From contig JAGLPW010000057.1 of assembly GCA_023137125.1 (NCBI GenBank), positions 1 through 51,554 on the forward strand: DNA of 51,554 nt, written 5' to 3'. Shown here in pieces: positions 10,083-21,088 of the stretch. A program made the position numbers and the translations under genes. This DNA is from Candidatus Cloacimonadota bacterium (lineage in GTDB: Bacteria > Cloacimonadota > Cloacimonadia > Cloacimonadales > TCS61). Below the pieces are notes generated by a model that was not told where the DNA came from, ran no database searches, and saw nothing but the letters and a program-made list of their open reading frames with translations. The stretch's first letter is position 1. Every line of letters begins with the position of its first letter.

Positions 10083-11347
10083 TATTTGGAATTAGTTATT
10101 CTAAATGTTGTGATCACTAAATATAAAAGTATTAAAAAATCACTTAAAATAACTCCTTTGGGAAATATAAAAAACATAGTGTTCAGAGCTAACCCAACTA
10201 TCACAAAGATCAATTCAGGTTTTAATATCTTCTTGATGTCGTTTGTTTTAATTACAATAAGCGATAATGGAAACAGCCAGTAGATATTCATATATGAAAG
10301 ACGAGCTGCAGGAAGAAAGAAGCTGCTAATAATTATAAATATTATTCCAATATAAAAAAGAAGCTCATTGCTTTTTGTTTTAACTATTCTCCTCCATAAA
10401 AAAATTATCAAAATTAAAATACAAACAATAAAAGATAACTCAAGAATAATCGCTTTAACTTTTATATGAAAAAAGATACGAATCATATCTTGAATGGAAG
10501 AATCTTCTATTTGCAGATTTGCAGAGAATATTGCGTTCTTTATTCCATCTACAACACTCTTATTAAAAAAGCGGTAAGTTGGTCGAATGATGAGTAAATG
10601 AAATTTTTCATGAAACTCCATAGAATTGAAATAACTTTTCCAAATTGATAATGGAGCAATAACCAAAGAAGATACAAAACTTATTAAAATTCCGGCAAGA
10701 CCACTGAAAATGAATTTCCATTTTTTGTTAATAAGAAATGGGATACCCATTAATATTACAGGTGGTCGGAAGGAAGCAGTTAATCCTAAAATGAATCCAC
10801 TGAGAATGTAATTATCTTTTTTCTTTACAAGCCAATAAGATAAGATGATCAGAAAAACAAAAAGGATATAGATCTGCCCTTTATCTATATGCAACCTCCA
10901 GAAAAAACTGGATGCAATAATTAACAATCCCATTATCCAGATAATCTTCTTCTTAATAATAGAATAAGTTGTATTTGAAAGCAGAATAATACTCAAAAGA
11001 AGTAGTAACCATTGTATAAATGCCCACAAAATTTGTTGAGTTTTATATGGTATTGAAGCAAAAGGTAAATGCAACAAAAGCACAGTAGGAGGAACAGTTA
11101 ATCTACTCATGGGGAAATTAGAATAAAAATCCCGAGCATCAACTATCTCTTCAGGTGTATTTTGATCCCATTTAAAGAAATAGGGGTCTTCCCCATCTGA
11201 TAAAACTCTTACTCCAACAACACGGTTACGAAGATCTAAAGCACCATATTTTAATGTATTCACCGTATCAAATGAAATGCAGATCGCTGACATTAAAACG
11301 GAATAGATCAGAAGAAAATTCAGAAGAATTTTCCAATATTTGTTCAT
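10079..11347 (-). CDS. Glycosyltransferase 87/DUF2029-like multi-TM protein
   Basis: Multi-TM; YGALDLRNRVVGVR...DPYFFKWD near the N-terminus; paralogous to the next gene. Confidence 0.65.
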   Translation of the reverse strand: MNKYWKILLNFLLIYSVLMSAICISFDTVNTLKYGALDLRNRVVGVRVLSDGEDPYFFKWDQNTPEEIVDARDFYSNFPMSRLTVPPTVLLLHLPFASIPYKTQQILWAFIQWLLLLLSIILLSNTTYSIIKKKIIWIMGLLIIASSFFWRLHIDKGQIYILFVFLIILSYWLVKKKDNYILSGFILGLTASFRPPVILMGIPFLINKKWKFIFSGLAGILISFVSSLVIAPLSIWKSYFNSMEFHEKFHLLIIRPTYRFFNKSVVDGIKNAIFSANLQIEDSSIQDMIRIFFHIKVKAIILELSFIVCILILIIFLWRRIVKTKSNELLFYIGIIFIIISSFFLPAARLSYMNIYWLFPLSLIVIKTNDIKKILKPELIFVIVGLALNTMFFIFPKGVILSDFLILLYLVITTFRITNSKY

Positions 11348-12483
11348 TTCTTCAGTAGTGATAATACCTCCTCAGAATTAATTATAATCAGCGAAAAGAT
11401 TGGTAATAATATAACATTACTATATGAAAACCTTGCAGCTGGAAGGAAAAGTTCTGACACTAAGATAATTAATATACTACTTAAAAATATAAAATTATAA
11501 TTTTCGTATTGTTTTTTAATTCTCAAAAATAATATTATTAATAACATAATACTTATTATCAAGCTAATCAATAATATATTGGTTGATATCTGAATCCCTA
11601 AGTATTTTTTAACAATTCCTTGAATTGAAGAGTCCGTAATTGGCAATCTTGCCCAAATCCACAAATCTCTCATATCTTCAATATCAATATGCGGATATCT
11701 CATTGTATTGATTTCAATAATTCCCAAGTGAATTTTACTATGGATTGACATCGCCTTAAAATAACCTCTCCATATTTCATAGTCTACGAAAAGGAAAGAG
11801 GTCAAAATCCCTAAAACTACTCCAATAATTTGTCCAATTACGAATTTCCACCGTTTGCATATAAGAAACGGTAGTCCAATTAAAACCATTGGGAAACGTA
11901 AGACAGAACTATAACCAATTATAACTCCGCTTAGTAATCTATTAAATTTAATGTTTAAACCATAAATATAGTAACTCAAAGCAAACAGGAATACATATAA
12001 TATATATATCTGCCCACGTTCAACATGTAATCTGAAGATAAAACTATCTGCTATAAAGAATAAACTAATTATCCAGATTAATTTTATTTTGATTTTATTT
12101 TTAACAGAACGAGTAAAAAAGAAGATACTAAATAAAATCAAAAACCACTGAATGATTGTCCAAAGATATCTTTGTATTTTGTATGGTAAATCGCTAAAAA
12201 GAGAATGAATTAATAGAATTGTAGGTGGTACTGTTACTCTACTTACAGGTAAGTTCGGATAATCTTTTGAATCAAGAAATAATTCTGAATAATTTTCATT
12301 CCATTTAAAAAAATAAGGATCATAATTAGCTTTTATTAATCTTGCACCAACTACTCGGTTACGAAGATCAATTCCACCATAATTAGCACTATTCTCCATA
12401 TCTTGTAGAAAACCAACAACAGCAAAATAAATAGAAGATATTAATAAAACATTTAGCAATAAATTTATTTCACTTTTCTTCAT
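11344..12483 (-). CDS. Glycosyltransferase 87/DUF2029-like multi-TM protein (paralog)
   Basis: YGGIDLRNRVVGARLIKANYDPYFFKWN; ATG 12483 matches the junction position of the duplicated oxidoreductase 3' end. Confidence 0.65.
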   Translation of the reverse strand: MKKSEINLLLNVLLISSIYFAVVGFLQDMENSANYGGIDLRNRVVGARLIKANYDPYFFKWNENYSELFLDSKDYPNLPVSRVTVPPTILLIHSLFSDLPYKIQRYLWTIIQWFLILFSIFFFTRSVKNKIKIKLIWIISLFFIADSFIFRLHVERGQIYILYVFLFALSYYIYGLNIKFNRLLSGVIIGYSSVLRFPMVLIGLPFLICKRWKFVIGQIIGVVLGILTSFLFVDYEIWRGYFKAMSIHSKIHLGIIEINTMRYPHIDIEDMRDLWIWARLPITDSSIQGIVKKYLGIQISTNILLISLIISIMLLIILFLRIKKQYENYNFIFLSSILIILVSELFLPAARFSYSNVILLPIFSLIIINSEEVLSLLKK

Positions 12484-12712
12484 TACACTCCTCTTCATTA
12501 TTCACATTATTAATAATCTTTCTGGTTTTTTTATTATGAATTACATTTTACACTAATTCCATAATTGTAAACATTGAATGTTCCTGTTATTATATCTACG
12601 CATTCCATTTCTTCTATAAGAAAGAGATTCTCAATTATATCTACATAATCTCTGAGATTGTTTAGTTTATAATAACTTCCAAAGTATTTTGTAATTTTCA
12701 TACTCCCACTAA
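12484..12712 (-). pseudogene. Decayed 3' remnant of a second FAD-dependent oxidoreductase gene
   Basis: KYFGSYYKLNNLRDYVDIIENLFLI matches [25 protein letters not shown] of the 14681-16249 product; nucleotide similarity continues after frameshifting indels to the downstream ATG. Confidence 0.85.
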
Positions 12713-14691
12713 TAAATATTTGGTGGATTATATTTAATGAAAAAATTTGGATTTTTGTAATATTCAATCTGAGAATCATGTATAATTTTTACTTGTTGCT
12801 TCATTTTATAAACAATATCCGGGTGTTTATGAATTTGATTCTGTTTTTCCATTGGATCGTTCTCAAGATTATAAAGTTCAACTTTTTTCACAGGATGGTA
12901 AGTAATTAGCATTTTCCATGGCCATAAAACTAAAGCATCCTGCCAAACAAATGAATTATTATGCATGAAAATTTGTCTGTGGGTGTCTGAATCATAAGCA
13001 GAATAACCTTGGAAAGAACCTGGTATAGGAATTCCCATAATATCGAGGAGTGTCGGGAAAATATCAATATGGCTAATTGGTTTCTCTACAATTTGAACAT
13101 CTACACCTTTGGGAGGTTTGATCATTGTGAATGTTCGGGCAATTTCATCGTACATCGATCCGGAATGATTTGCAAATCCATGTTCATAAAATGCTTCACC
13201 ACTATCCCCAATTAATACGAAATAACAGTTATCCCATAAATCTTCTTTTTTTAGATAACCAACAAAATCTTTTATTATGCTGTCCAAATTATGAAAAGCA
13301 TTTAGATACCTGTTCCTCACATGAATTGCTTTAGATTCCGGCCAATCATAATAAACCATTGGAAAATCAATAACACTTGGTTCAAATGGTTGTACACTGT
13401 TTGTTGAAACTATATAATCAAAATGTGTATTCTGTAGATTCATCCCTAAGAAAAACGGAATTTCATGATCTAAGCCGGATATCCAATTCTCAGCGATTTT
13501 AATTGTCTTAGAATCTTCAATTTTTCCAGCAGTAATTAGTTTATTTTTTATCAATAGAGACAACCCTTTCTTATCATCTTCATTATACCACGTCTCTTTA
13601 TCATAATCCTCTGAATGATAAAAATAATCAATTCCTTTTCCTCTTAACCAATTGATCATATCACCCCATTTCTCGTTCTGTGATGAAATATAGCCAGTTT
13701 TATAGCCAAGATTGTTGAAATATTCAAAAATGGATAATCCCCGTGATACAGATTCTTCTGAATATGGCTCACTATAATTCGCTCTTAATGGATAACGTGA
13801 ATACCAAATTGAAAGATCAGAGTAATTAGAATGTGGTGAGGTTATATACGATTTATCGAAAAACAAAGAATTATCTGCCAGTTGCTTCATGAAAGGGATT
13901 GGACAAGGCTGCATGTCTATTAGATCCTTTCTCATTGATTCAATCATAATCACAATTACAGGATTTGCATTTTGTTCATCAATTATAAAATTGTCAGCAT
14001 TATCCTTTAAAGTTAACAACTTAAGCATTGTTTGTTCATCTACGCTTTCATGTATACTGCCAGAAGCTAATAATGATAAAAAAGGATGAAAATTCTTTTT
14101 CTCAATATGAAAATTTAACGTAAGAATTACTATTAAACCACAATAAATAGCGATAAGAATTTTTTTATATTTAAATTTTTCTCTTATGTTTATTATTACA
14201 TTTAATAAAAATGCAATTATCAACGCTGAAAGAACTGATAATGTAATAAGTATCGAAATTGTTTTGGGACTTGTCTGCATAAAATGAAATATTAGCAATT
14301 TGAAATTTAAAAAAGTAAATACAATCGCATTTTGGATTAGAAATATTCCATTACGAAAATAGAATTTCCAGCTAGACATATTAATAATGAATAAAGCTGT
14401 TAGAGTAATAAAGGAACTCAAATTTATAATAATTCTGAATAATACTTTCAATTTTGAACCAAAATAAAGTATAAATGAAAATATTATCAGGATTGTTAAC
14501 CACATATAAGTTGATATAGATATCATTGTTAATAGATGTTTATAATTCCAATAAACGCGTGATATCGAAATGTCATTAGTCGCAATATATGCTATTGCGG
14601 ATTCTAAAAAACCCATTACTAAAGAAATAAGCATGATAAAAAACAAAACAGAAAACTTGTTACTTATTTTACCATTTGTATTATGCTTCAT
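12709..14691 (-). CDS. Membrane-anchored sulfatase-like (LTA synthase-type) hydrolase/transferase
   Basis: Several N-terminal TM, then [43 protein letters not shown]. Confidence 0.82.
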   Translation of the reverse strand: MKHNTNGKISNKFSVLFFIMLISLVMGFLESAIAYIATNDISISRVYWNYKHLLTMISISTYMWLTILIIFSFILYFGSKLKVLFRIIINLSSFITLTALFIINMSSWKFYFRNGIFLIQNAIVFTFLNFKLLIFHFMQTSPKTISILITLSVLSALIIAFLLNVIINIREKFKYKKILIAIYCGLIVILTLNFHIEKKNFHPFLSLLASGSIHESVDEQTMLKLLTLKDNADNFIIDEQNANPVIVIMIESMRKDLIDMQPCPIPFMKQLADNSLFFDKSYITSPHSNYSDLSIWYSRYPLRANYSEPYSEESVSRGLSIFEYFNNLGYKTGYISSQNEKWGDMINWLRGKGIDYFYHSEDYDKETWYNEDDKKGLSLLIKNKLITAGKIEDSKTIKIAENWISGLDHEIPFFLGMNLQNTHFDYIVSTNSVQPFEPSVIDFPMVYYDWPESKAIHVRNRYLNAFHNLDSIIKDFVGYLKKEDLWDNCYFVLIGDSGEAFYEHGFANHSGSMYDEIARTFTMIKPPKGVDVQIVEKPISHIDIFPTLLDIMGIPIPGSFQGYSAYDSDTHRQIFMHNNSFVWQDALVLWPWKMLITYHPVKKVELYNLENDPMEKQNQIHKHPDIVYKMKQQVKIIHDSQIEYYKNPNFFIKYNPPNIY

Positions 14692-16249
14692 GATATTCCT
14701 CTTCCGTATTCACATTCCAGATGTTATCTTTTGTTTTTACGTTATGAATTACATTCTCCACAGCTTCAATAGCTGTCAACATAGAATGATCCTGGTTATT
14801 ATATCTATGCATCCCGTTTCTTCCGATCAAAAACAGATTCTCAATTTTATCTACATGATCTCGAATATCATTAAATTTATCATAACTTCCAAAATATGCC
14901 GGATATGTTTTAGGCATCCTGATAACTGTACTGTCTAATACATCATTCTTGTTAATGATCTCAATTTTTTCTAGTTCACTAATTGCAAATTCTGTAAATT
15001 CTTCATCAGGCATACCCCACAGCTCGTCACCTTCATTACAAAAATACTCCAATCCGATCCATACAGTATCATCGTCTTCAACCATATACGGGCTCCAGTT
15101 GTTAAAGATTTGAAGCCTTCCTACTTTTACATCACGTTCCTGAATATATATCCAGTTATCGGGTACAATGTTATTTATTGTTTTTTGCTTGGTTTGATTT
15201 TTTATCCTCAATTTCTTCAATAACAATCCAACTGTTATAAAATCACGATAAATAAGTCCATTTGCAATTTCTATAACCTTAGTTGGAACATCATTCATTG
15301 AGTTGATAAGGTCTTTTACGGGCATTGTTGAAAAAAAGTAATCAGCTTTCTCCTCTTTGCTCTTACCTCTTTTACTATCCCTTACTGTAACTGAGGTAAT
15401 CTCATTTTGGCTGGAAGCGAATCCTGTTACTTCACAATTAAGATGGATTCTGCCACCTTTAGCTTTTATCTTCCGTGCAAGTTCTTCCCATAATTGGCCT
15501 GGTCCGAATTTAGGATACATGAATTGCTCTATAAGACTTGTTTCCGTCTTCATCTGATGGATTGAGTCATCCTTTTTAAAGATACTCTTTATTGCATGGA
15601 AGACTGCTTTGGAGATTGAAAGCCCCTTTATTCTCTGTGCTCCCCATTCCGGTTTAATTTCTGAACAAGGTCTTCCCCACACTTTATGGGTATAATCTTT
15701 GAAGAAAGTGTTATACAGCTCTTTCCCAAACCTATTAATAAAGAAATCTTCCAGAGTTTTTTCTTCTTTTATTTTGAAAATCCGTGACCATATATAACTT
15801 AAACCAATTCTAACTATTCTAATAAATCCCAGATTCTTAAAAGTATCAATATTTAATGAAATTGGATAATCAAAGAAATTACGTAGAAAAAATATTCTGG
15901 AAAGCCGACCTCTAACCAGCATTACATTATCATCTTTTTCAGGATCCGGAGCATTTGCTTCGTTTGATAAAAGCGTTTTCCTCCCAAGAGCAATATCATC
16001 TTTTGAGCGTTTACCCTGCACGGGAAGGACATTTTGCCAAAAATCCATCACCCTTTTTGATTTGGAAAAAAAACGATGACCACCAAGATCAATACGATTT
16101 CCTTTATATTTTACTGTTTTTGAGATACCACCAATATCACTGGACATTTCATATATTATTGGAATAATATTTGTTTTTTCTAATAGTTCATAGGTCGCAG
16201 TTAAACCTGCTGGTCCTGCTCCTATAATGATAGCTGTTTTATTATTCAC
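14681..16249 (-). CDS. NAD(P)/FAD-dependent oxidoreductase (UDP-galactopyranose mutase/amine-oxidase-like)
   Basis: [18 protein letters not shown] Rossmann motif, [48 protein letters not shown]-terminal motif. Confidence 0.88.
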   Translation of the reverse strand: MNNKTAIIIGAGPAGLTATYELLEKTNIIPIIYEMSSDIGGISKTVKYKGNRIDLGGHRFFSKSKRVMDFWQNVLPVQGKRSKDDIALGRKTLLSNEANAPDPEKDDNVMLVRGRLSRIFFLRNFFDYPISLNIDTFKNLGFIRIVRIGLSYIWSRIFKIKEEKTLEDFFINRFGKELYNTFFKDYTHKVWGRPCSEIKPEWGAQRIKGLSISKAVFHAIKSIFKKDDSIHQMKTETSLIEQFMYPKFGPGQLWEELARKIKAKGGRIHLNCEVTGFASSQNEITSVTVRDSKRGKSKEEKADYFFSTMPVKDLINSMNDVPTKVIEIANGLIYRDFITVGLLLKKLRIKNQTKQKTINNIVPDNWIYIQERDVKVGRLQIFNNWSPYMVEDDDTVWIGLEYFCNEGDELWGMPDEEFTEFAISELEKIEIINKNDVLDSTVIRMPKTYPAYFGSYDKFNDIRDHVDKIENLFLIGRNGMHRYNNQDHSMLTAIEAVENVIHNVKTKDNIWNVNTEEEYHEA

Positions 16250-16667
16250 TTACCTTTCCTTTATATAGTATATATTTTCTTGCTAGAAAATTCCAGAAAT
16301 AAACAATAGCTGTAGATATTAATTTAGAATGAAGGTAATAAAGGTTTATTCGTTCAGTTGAAAACCAGATTATTAATTCATTCAAACCTAAACCAACAAT
16401 TCCAATAATTGCAAAAATTATAAATTCAATAATCTTTTTATTAACTGCTCTGGATTTAAATACCCATAATATACTTAGAATATAATTTATTATTAATCCT
16501 AGTATAAAAGCAATAGCAGCTGAATGAAGATAATGAAATCCTGCGAAGTCAGTTAGAAGATAGAGGCTACTAAAATCTACTGCAAATGCTATTCCACCTA
16601 CAAATGTATAGCGGAACAACTGTATTAAAGTATTATCTGTTTTTTCTATAAATAACTTATTCAACAT
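16242..16667 (-). CDS. GtrA family membrane protein
   Basis: [24 protein letters not shown] and four TM helices. Confidence 0.85.
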   Translation of the reverse strand: MLNKLFIEKTDNTLIQLFRYTFVGGIAFAVDFSSLYLLTDFAGFHYLHSAAIAFILGLIINYILSILWVFKSRAVNKKIIEFIIFAIIGIVGLGLNELIIWFSTERINLYYLHSKLISTAIVYFWNFLARKYILYKGKVSE

Positions 16668-16925
16668 ATTTAATCCATTTTAAGCAAGTTCGTATATCTT
16701 CTTTTTTTTAATTTGTTTATCAATAAGCTACCTTTATTTGTCAAGATTTGTATTATCTGACATGATATAATTACATGATGATTTTATTTGAAATATTTCT
16801 ATGACACTTTAGTGTTTCAATAATTTTTTTTTGCTTTAATTAATTTTTTCCTTGCATGTTTTAAAACAGCTTCATAAAGTCGTTTGCGAATGAGTTACTT
16901 GAGTATTTCATAAAAATTATTGCAT

Positions 16926-16941
16926 TGGCACGCTATTTGCA
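16926..16941 (+). promoter_or_regulatory. Sigma-54 (-24/-12) promoter
   Basis: TGGCACG-CTAT-TTGCA with GG-N10-GC spacing, 55 bp upstream of the pilin-like start codon. Confidence 0.92.
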
Positions 16942-16996
16942 GTGTAGGGGATTGTGAATTAATGAAGTGAACTTAAAACCAAACTAGGAGGTTATA

Positions 16997-17413
16997 ATGG
17001 GAACACAGCAAATTCTTTTGATCGTATTAAGTGTAATTATCGTGGGTATCGCTGTTGCAGTTGGTATCACAATGTTCAATGCTCAGGCAACGAACTCTAA
17101 CCGTCAGGCAATCATGGGAGACATGAACAACCTGGCATCTTCAGCACTTGCATTCTACAAAACACCAACTACACATGGTGGTGGTGGAAACACATGGGGA
17201 GCGCTAGATAATCTTGGAAATTGGCTTGGTTATGAATGGGATGGTTCTATTTGTACAACTGGCAATGGTACATTTACGATTACAACTAATCTTGACGTCA
17301 TGACAATTGTTGGGCTTGGAACAGAACTTGGCAATGACGGTTCAACCAATGTTAGTGGACAACTTCTTGTTACTGGTGCAACAAGTGGTATCGTAGCATC
17401 TGTGCTTAACTAA
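16997..17413 (+). CDS. Pilin-like protein with N-terminal hydrophobic helix (MGTQQILLIVLSVIIVGIAVAVGITMF)
   Basis: First gene of the T4P-like locus, single N-terminal TM and Gly/Thr-rich C-terminus; lacks canonical G|FxxxE. Confidence 0.72.
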   Translation: MGTQQILLIVLSVIIVGIAVAVGITMFNAQATNSNRQAIMGDMNNLASSALAFYKTPTTHGGGGNTWGALDNLGNWLGYEWDGSICTTGNGTFTITTNLDVMTIVGLGTELGNDGSTNVSGQLLVTGATSGIVASVLN

Positions 17414-17441
17414 TATTATTTAAACGATCAAGTAAACTGAT

Positions 17442-17473
17442 GTAATATGGGAAGACTTGTCTTCCCATATTAC
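17442..17473 (+). terminator. 15-bp perfect hairpin between the pilin-like gene and the assembly genes (attenuator/processing/terminator)
   Basis: GTAATATGGGAAGAC-TT-GTCTTCCCATATTAC followed by TGTATTTTCAAATATTTTTTTATT. Confidence 0.75.
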
Positions 17474-17509
17474 TGTATTTTCAAATATTTTTTTATTCAA
17501 GGATAAAAA

Positions 17510-18853
17510 ATGCAATACGAATTTAGATATCAAGGCATAACTGTTCAAGGTAAAGGTGTTCAAGGAATTGTTTTAGCTTCAAATAAAAGAAAGGCAAAAC
17601 AATTAATCGATGATTTTGCACAGAAGCGTAGGATAAAAATTAATTCCATTCTTAAACGAAGCTTATTTTTATACCGCCTCAGATTACCTAACGGGAAGAG
17701 AGTAAAGGGAAGACAATACGCTTATAAAAAGGGTGAAGTGAGCCGTGCGCTGGCTAATATGGGTCATAAGAATGTCAAGATAGAAAAAGCTTTGATCGAT
17801 ATAAAAATAAAGCCACCATTCGCCAGTATTTTAATGTTTGTAAATTTGAGTTCCTTTCTTCTAAAAGAAAAAATGAGTTATGATAAGATTTTGCGTATGC
17901 TCGCAGATGAAGAAACAAACTTAACTTTAAAAGAATCTTTAAAGAAAATTGAAAGTGATTTAAAAAAAGGAAAGGAAGGAACTGAGGTTTTCGCAAAACA
18001 TCAGGATGTATTTGGGAAATTTCCTGCATATATGCTGGGCTTAGCTACAAAATCTGGTAATATGGCAGAAGTTTATGATGCAACAGCTAAATTTATGGAA
18101 CGTGAAATGGAATACAAGAAAAGTTTGCGACAGGCTATGTTGATGCCGGCTTTTACTGTGCTAGCTATGTTTGGAGCTGTATTGTATTATGTTATTAAAG
18201 TATTTCCAGACACTGCTAAAATGTTCCTAAGATTTGGTATCGACCTTCCACCAATGACTGCTGCAACACTTGATATTAGTGATTTCTTAGCTGTAAACTG
18301 GTGGTGGATAGTTTTAATGGTTGTTATTCCTATAGTTGTAGCTGTACTTTGGTGGCGCACCCCCAAAGGAATGATCTGGCGTGATAAGAATATGATAAAA
18401 TTACCAATTATTGGACATCTTATCCATAAATCCAGTATTGAAATTTTCTTTAGAGTGTTTTCAGCAATCTATGCAGGAGCGGAAAATAATATTGAAACTC
18501 TCACAGCTTCAGCTGAAGCTTGCAGAAATAAATATATGGAAATAGGTGTAAAAGAAATCGCAATCCCCTTAATGCTGAAAGATGGAATGTCACTTGTTCC
18601 TGCGTTAGAAAAAGCTGACGTCTTCAATCAGAGTACATTGAGTCGCTTAAAAACCGGTACTGAATCAGGTAACATTCTTCAATCTGCACAGCAGATAGCT
18701 ACATTTTATGAAAAAGAGACAACTTATAAAATGGAGACGATTATTCAATCCATTCAAGTATTTATTGGTATGTTCATTGCAATAGTTATCACACTTCTTA
18801 CTGTAGTTTCTTCTGAAGTTGCAATGATCTCACCGAATACACCAGGCTTATAA
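17510..18853 (+). CDS. Type II secretion/type IV pilus inner-membrane platform protein (GspF/PilC)
   Basis: LRQAMLMPAFTVLAMFGAVLYYVIKVFP, T2SSF architecture, adjacent ATPase. Confidence 0.9.
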   Translation: MQYEFRYQGITVQGKGVQGIVLASNKRKAKQLIDDFAQKRRIKINSILKRSLFLYRLRLPNGKRVKGRQYAYKKGEVSRALANMGHKNVKIEKALIDIKIKPPFASILMFVNLSSFLLKEKMSYDKILRMLADEETNLTLKESLKKIESDLKKGKEGTEVFAKHQDVFGKFPAYMLGLATKSGNMAEVYDATAKFMEREMEYKKSLRQAMLMPAFTVLAMFGAVLYYVIKVFPDTAKMFLRFGIDLPPMTAATLDISDFLAVNWWWIVLMVVIPIVVAVLWWRTPKGMIWRDKNMIKLPIIGHLIHKSSIEIFFRVFSAIYAGAENNIETLTASAEACRNKYMEIGVKEIAIPLMLKDGMSLVPALEKADVFNQSTLSRLKTGTESGNILQSAQQIATFYEKETTYKMETIIQSIQVFIGMFIAIVITLLTVVSSEVAMISPNTPGL

Positions 18854-18865
18854 TAAGGAGTTATT

Positions 18866-20650
18866 TTGATAAGGAAATCCAGATTTGGTCAGTTATTACT
18901 AAGAAAAGAAATAATTGACCAAAAAACAATGGATAAAGCACTTATCATTCAAGCTGAAGAAGATCCTTCTAGCCCTAGAGGATTGGGTGAAATACTGGTC
19001 GATGATTTTAAGATAAACCATCATGCTATTTATGGTTTGCTTGCAGAACTTTATGCTTTTCGTTCAATTGAAATTAATGTAAATGAACTTGATAGTAATC
19101 AAACTAAACATACAAAAGAAATTTTGTCAAAGTTTACCGACGAATTTAAAAAAGAATTAATTTATAAAAAAATCCTTCCATATCAGGTTACTTATGGAAG
19201 GCGCAATACGCTCATAGTTCTGGCAGCTGACCCTACCGATAAAATTACTGAGCGAATTCCAGTTTATTCTGAATATAAAAAATATGAAGTTGTATATTGT
19301 AAATTAGAGACATTAGATGAATTAATTGAACTTGTAGCACCGCAGAAAAACGAATTTCTAGATTTACTTCAAGAAGCTGAAGAACAAATAGAAGAGATGG
19401 ATGAATCAAAATCCGAAACGGATGTTGATGAATATGCACTTGATGAAGAGATAAATAAAAGTCTTCTTGTAAGCTTATTTGAAGGTTCGTTAATAGAAGC
19501 TGTACGTAAAGGTGCCAGTGATATTCATATAATACCATTCCGTAGAGCATCTGTCGATTTTTATTTCAGAATTGATGGAAAGCTTATCCATTGGCACAGA
19601 CAAGAGAGAACATCTCCTGAGGCGATATCTGCTGTTGTGAAAGATAGAGCTGTGGGTGTAGACCGTTTTGAAAGAGATACTGCTCAAGACGGATTTATGC
19701 AAAGAGTGATCGACGACCATCTTATCCGTTTCAGAGTTTCAATTATCCCAATTACTTCATCTGAATATGAAAGAAGATTTGAAAGTATTGTTATTAGAAC
19801 AATTGATGACAGGAATGTTATAACAAACCTCAGAAAACTTGGTTTTCAGACTAAAGCCGAAAATGACTTCCTAAAATCTATCAGCAAATCCAAAGGTATC
19901 ATTCTGGTAACTGGACCTACAGGTAGTGGTAAATCTACAACTTTAATGGCAGCTCTCTATCATATTATTAATCCTGCTATCAATGTTCTAACAGTTGAAG
20001 ATCCGGTCGAGTACCATATTAAGGGTGCAAGACAACTAAAGATCGGAAATAGGTTTACCTTTGATTCTGCCATCCGTTCTATACTCCGGCATGACCCTGA
20101 CGTTGTTATGGTTGGCGAGATCCGTGACAAGATCACAGCTGAAATTGCTATCAAGCTGGCAAACACCGGACATCTTACATTTTCTACATTGCATACAAAC
20201 GATGCACCCAGTGCAATTTCTCGTATGTACAAAATGGGAGTAGAAACATTCCTACTTGCATACGCAATAAATATTATTATTGCACAACGTTTGATAAGAA
20301 AACTATGCCCTGAATGTAAAAAACCAATCTCTAAAGAAAGATGGTCGGCAGCCCTCGAAATGGGAATTACAGAAGAAGAACTTAAATCCGGTAAAATATT
20401 CGAAGCTGGAGAGGGTTGTAAGAAATGTAATGTTGGATATAAAGGTAGAACCAATATTTGTGAAGCATTATATTTTACACCTGAAATAAGAAAAGCTATT
20501 GTTGAATCGGGTGAAGAAATAGATGAAGATGAGATTCGTGAAATTGCCGAAGGTCAGGGAATGCTGTCATTGATGGATTCCGGATTAGATAGGATCCGAT
20601 CAGGAATGACTTCAATTGCCGAAATAACTTACGCAACATCGGAGGATTAG
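18866..20650 (+). CDS. GspE/PilB-family assembly ATPase; TTG start
   Basis: GPTGSGKSTTLMAAL Walker A, LTVEDPVEYHI Asp box, HDPDVVMVGEIRD Walker B, STLHTNDA, zinc motif CPEC...CKKC. Confidence 0.95.
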   Translation: MIRKSRFGQLLLRKEIIDQKTMDKALIIQAEEDPSSPRGLGEILVDDFKINHHAIYGLLAELYAFRSIEINVNELDSNQTKHTKEILSKFTDEFKKELIYKKILPYQVTYGRRNTLIVLAADPTDKITERIPVYSEYKKYEVVYCKLETLDELIELVAPQKNEFLDLLQEAEEQIEEMDESKSETDVDEYALDEEINKSLLVSLFEGSLIEAVRKGASDIHIIPFRRASVDFYFRIDGKLIHWHRQERTSPEAISAVVKDRAVGVDRFERDTAQDGFMQRVIDDHLIRFRVSIIPITSSEYERRFESIVIRTIDDRNVITNLRKLGFQTKAENDFLKSISKSKGIILVTGPTGSGKSTTLMAALYHIINPAINVLTVEDPVEYHIKGARQLKIGNRFTFDSAIRSILRHDPDVVMVGEIRDKITAEIAIKLANTGHLTFSTLHTNDAPSAISRMYKMGVETFLLAYAINIIIAQRLIRKLCPECKKPISKERWSAALEMGITEEELKSGKIFEAGEGCKKCNVGYKGRTNICEALYFTPEIRKAIVESGEEIDEDEIREIAEGQGMLSLMDSGLDRIRSGMTSIAEITYATSED

Positions 20651-20653
20651 ATC

Positions 20654-21088
20654 ATGAATATCCAAATGTTATTAGTCTTATTAGCTTTAGCGATTTTCTC
20701 AACAATGCTATTAAATACTTATAGTATTGTACTTGATCAATCAGGTTTGGTTTATGATAATATACTTTTTCTGCAGGGACAAAAAATTGCTGACCAATAT
20801 TTTCAGCGAATCGAAGCAGAATTATTGGGAGATCCTCCTATTTTTAGTTTTTCAGCAATCAATTCAATTTATTCAAATATTAATGAAACCATTACAGTGA
20901 ATAATGTTATTTATAATGTTCAAATTATTACAACTTATTGTGACAGTTTGGGAAATGTGCCTTATGCTGATACTTTATTCCAAAAAGTAGATATACAGAT
21001 GAACTGTTTATCAACATCATTGGATACACTACATATTGGAACATTAACTTCTCCATTTAGTAAAGTTTTCATTTATAGAGGATTTTGA
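20654..21088 (+). CDS. Pseudopilin-like protein
   Basis: N-terminal TM MNIQMLLVLLALAIFSTMLLNTYSIVLDQ, position in operon. Confidence 0.55.
   Translation: MNIQMLLVLLALAIFSTMLLNTYSIVLDQSGLVYDNILFLQGQKIADQYFQRIEAELLGDPPIFSFSAINSIYSNINETITVNNVIYNVQIITTYCDSLGNVPYADTLFQKVDIQMNCLSTSLDTLHIGTLTSPFSKVFIYRGF

Noticed and set aside
12534-12779. 81-aa minus ORF as a real gene
   Set aside because: It is the frameshifted 3' fragment of a duplicated FAD oxidoreductase; treated as pseudogene
19960-20454. 164-aa antisense ORF
   Set aside because: Shadow of the PilB-type ATPase on the opposite strand
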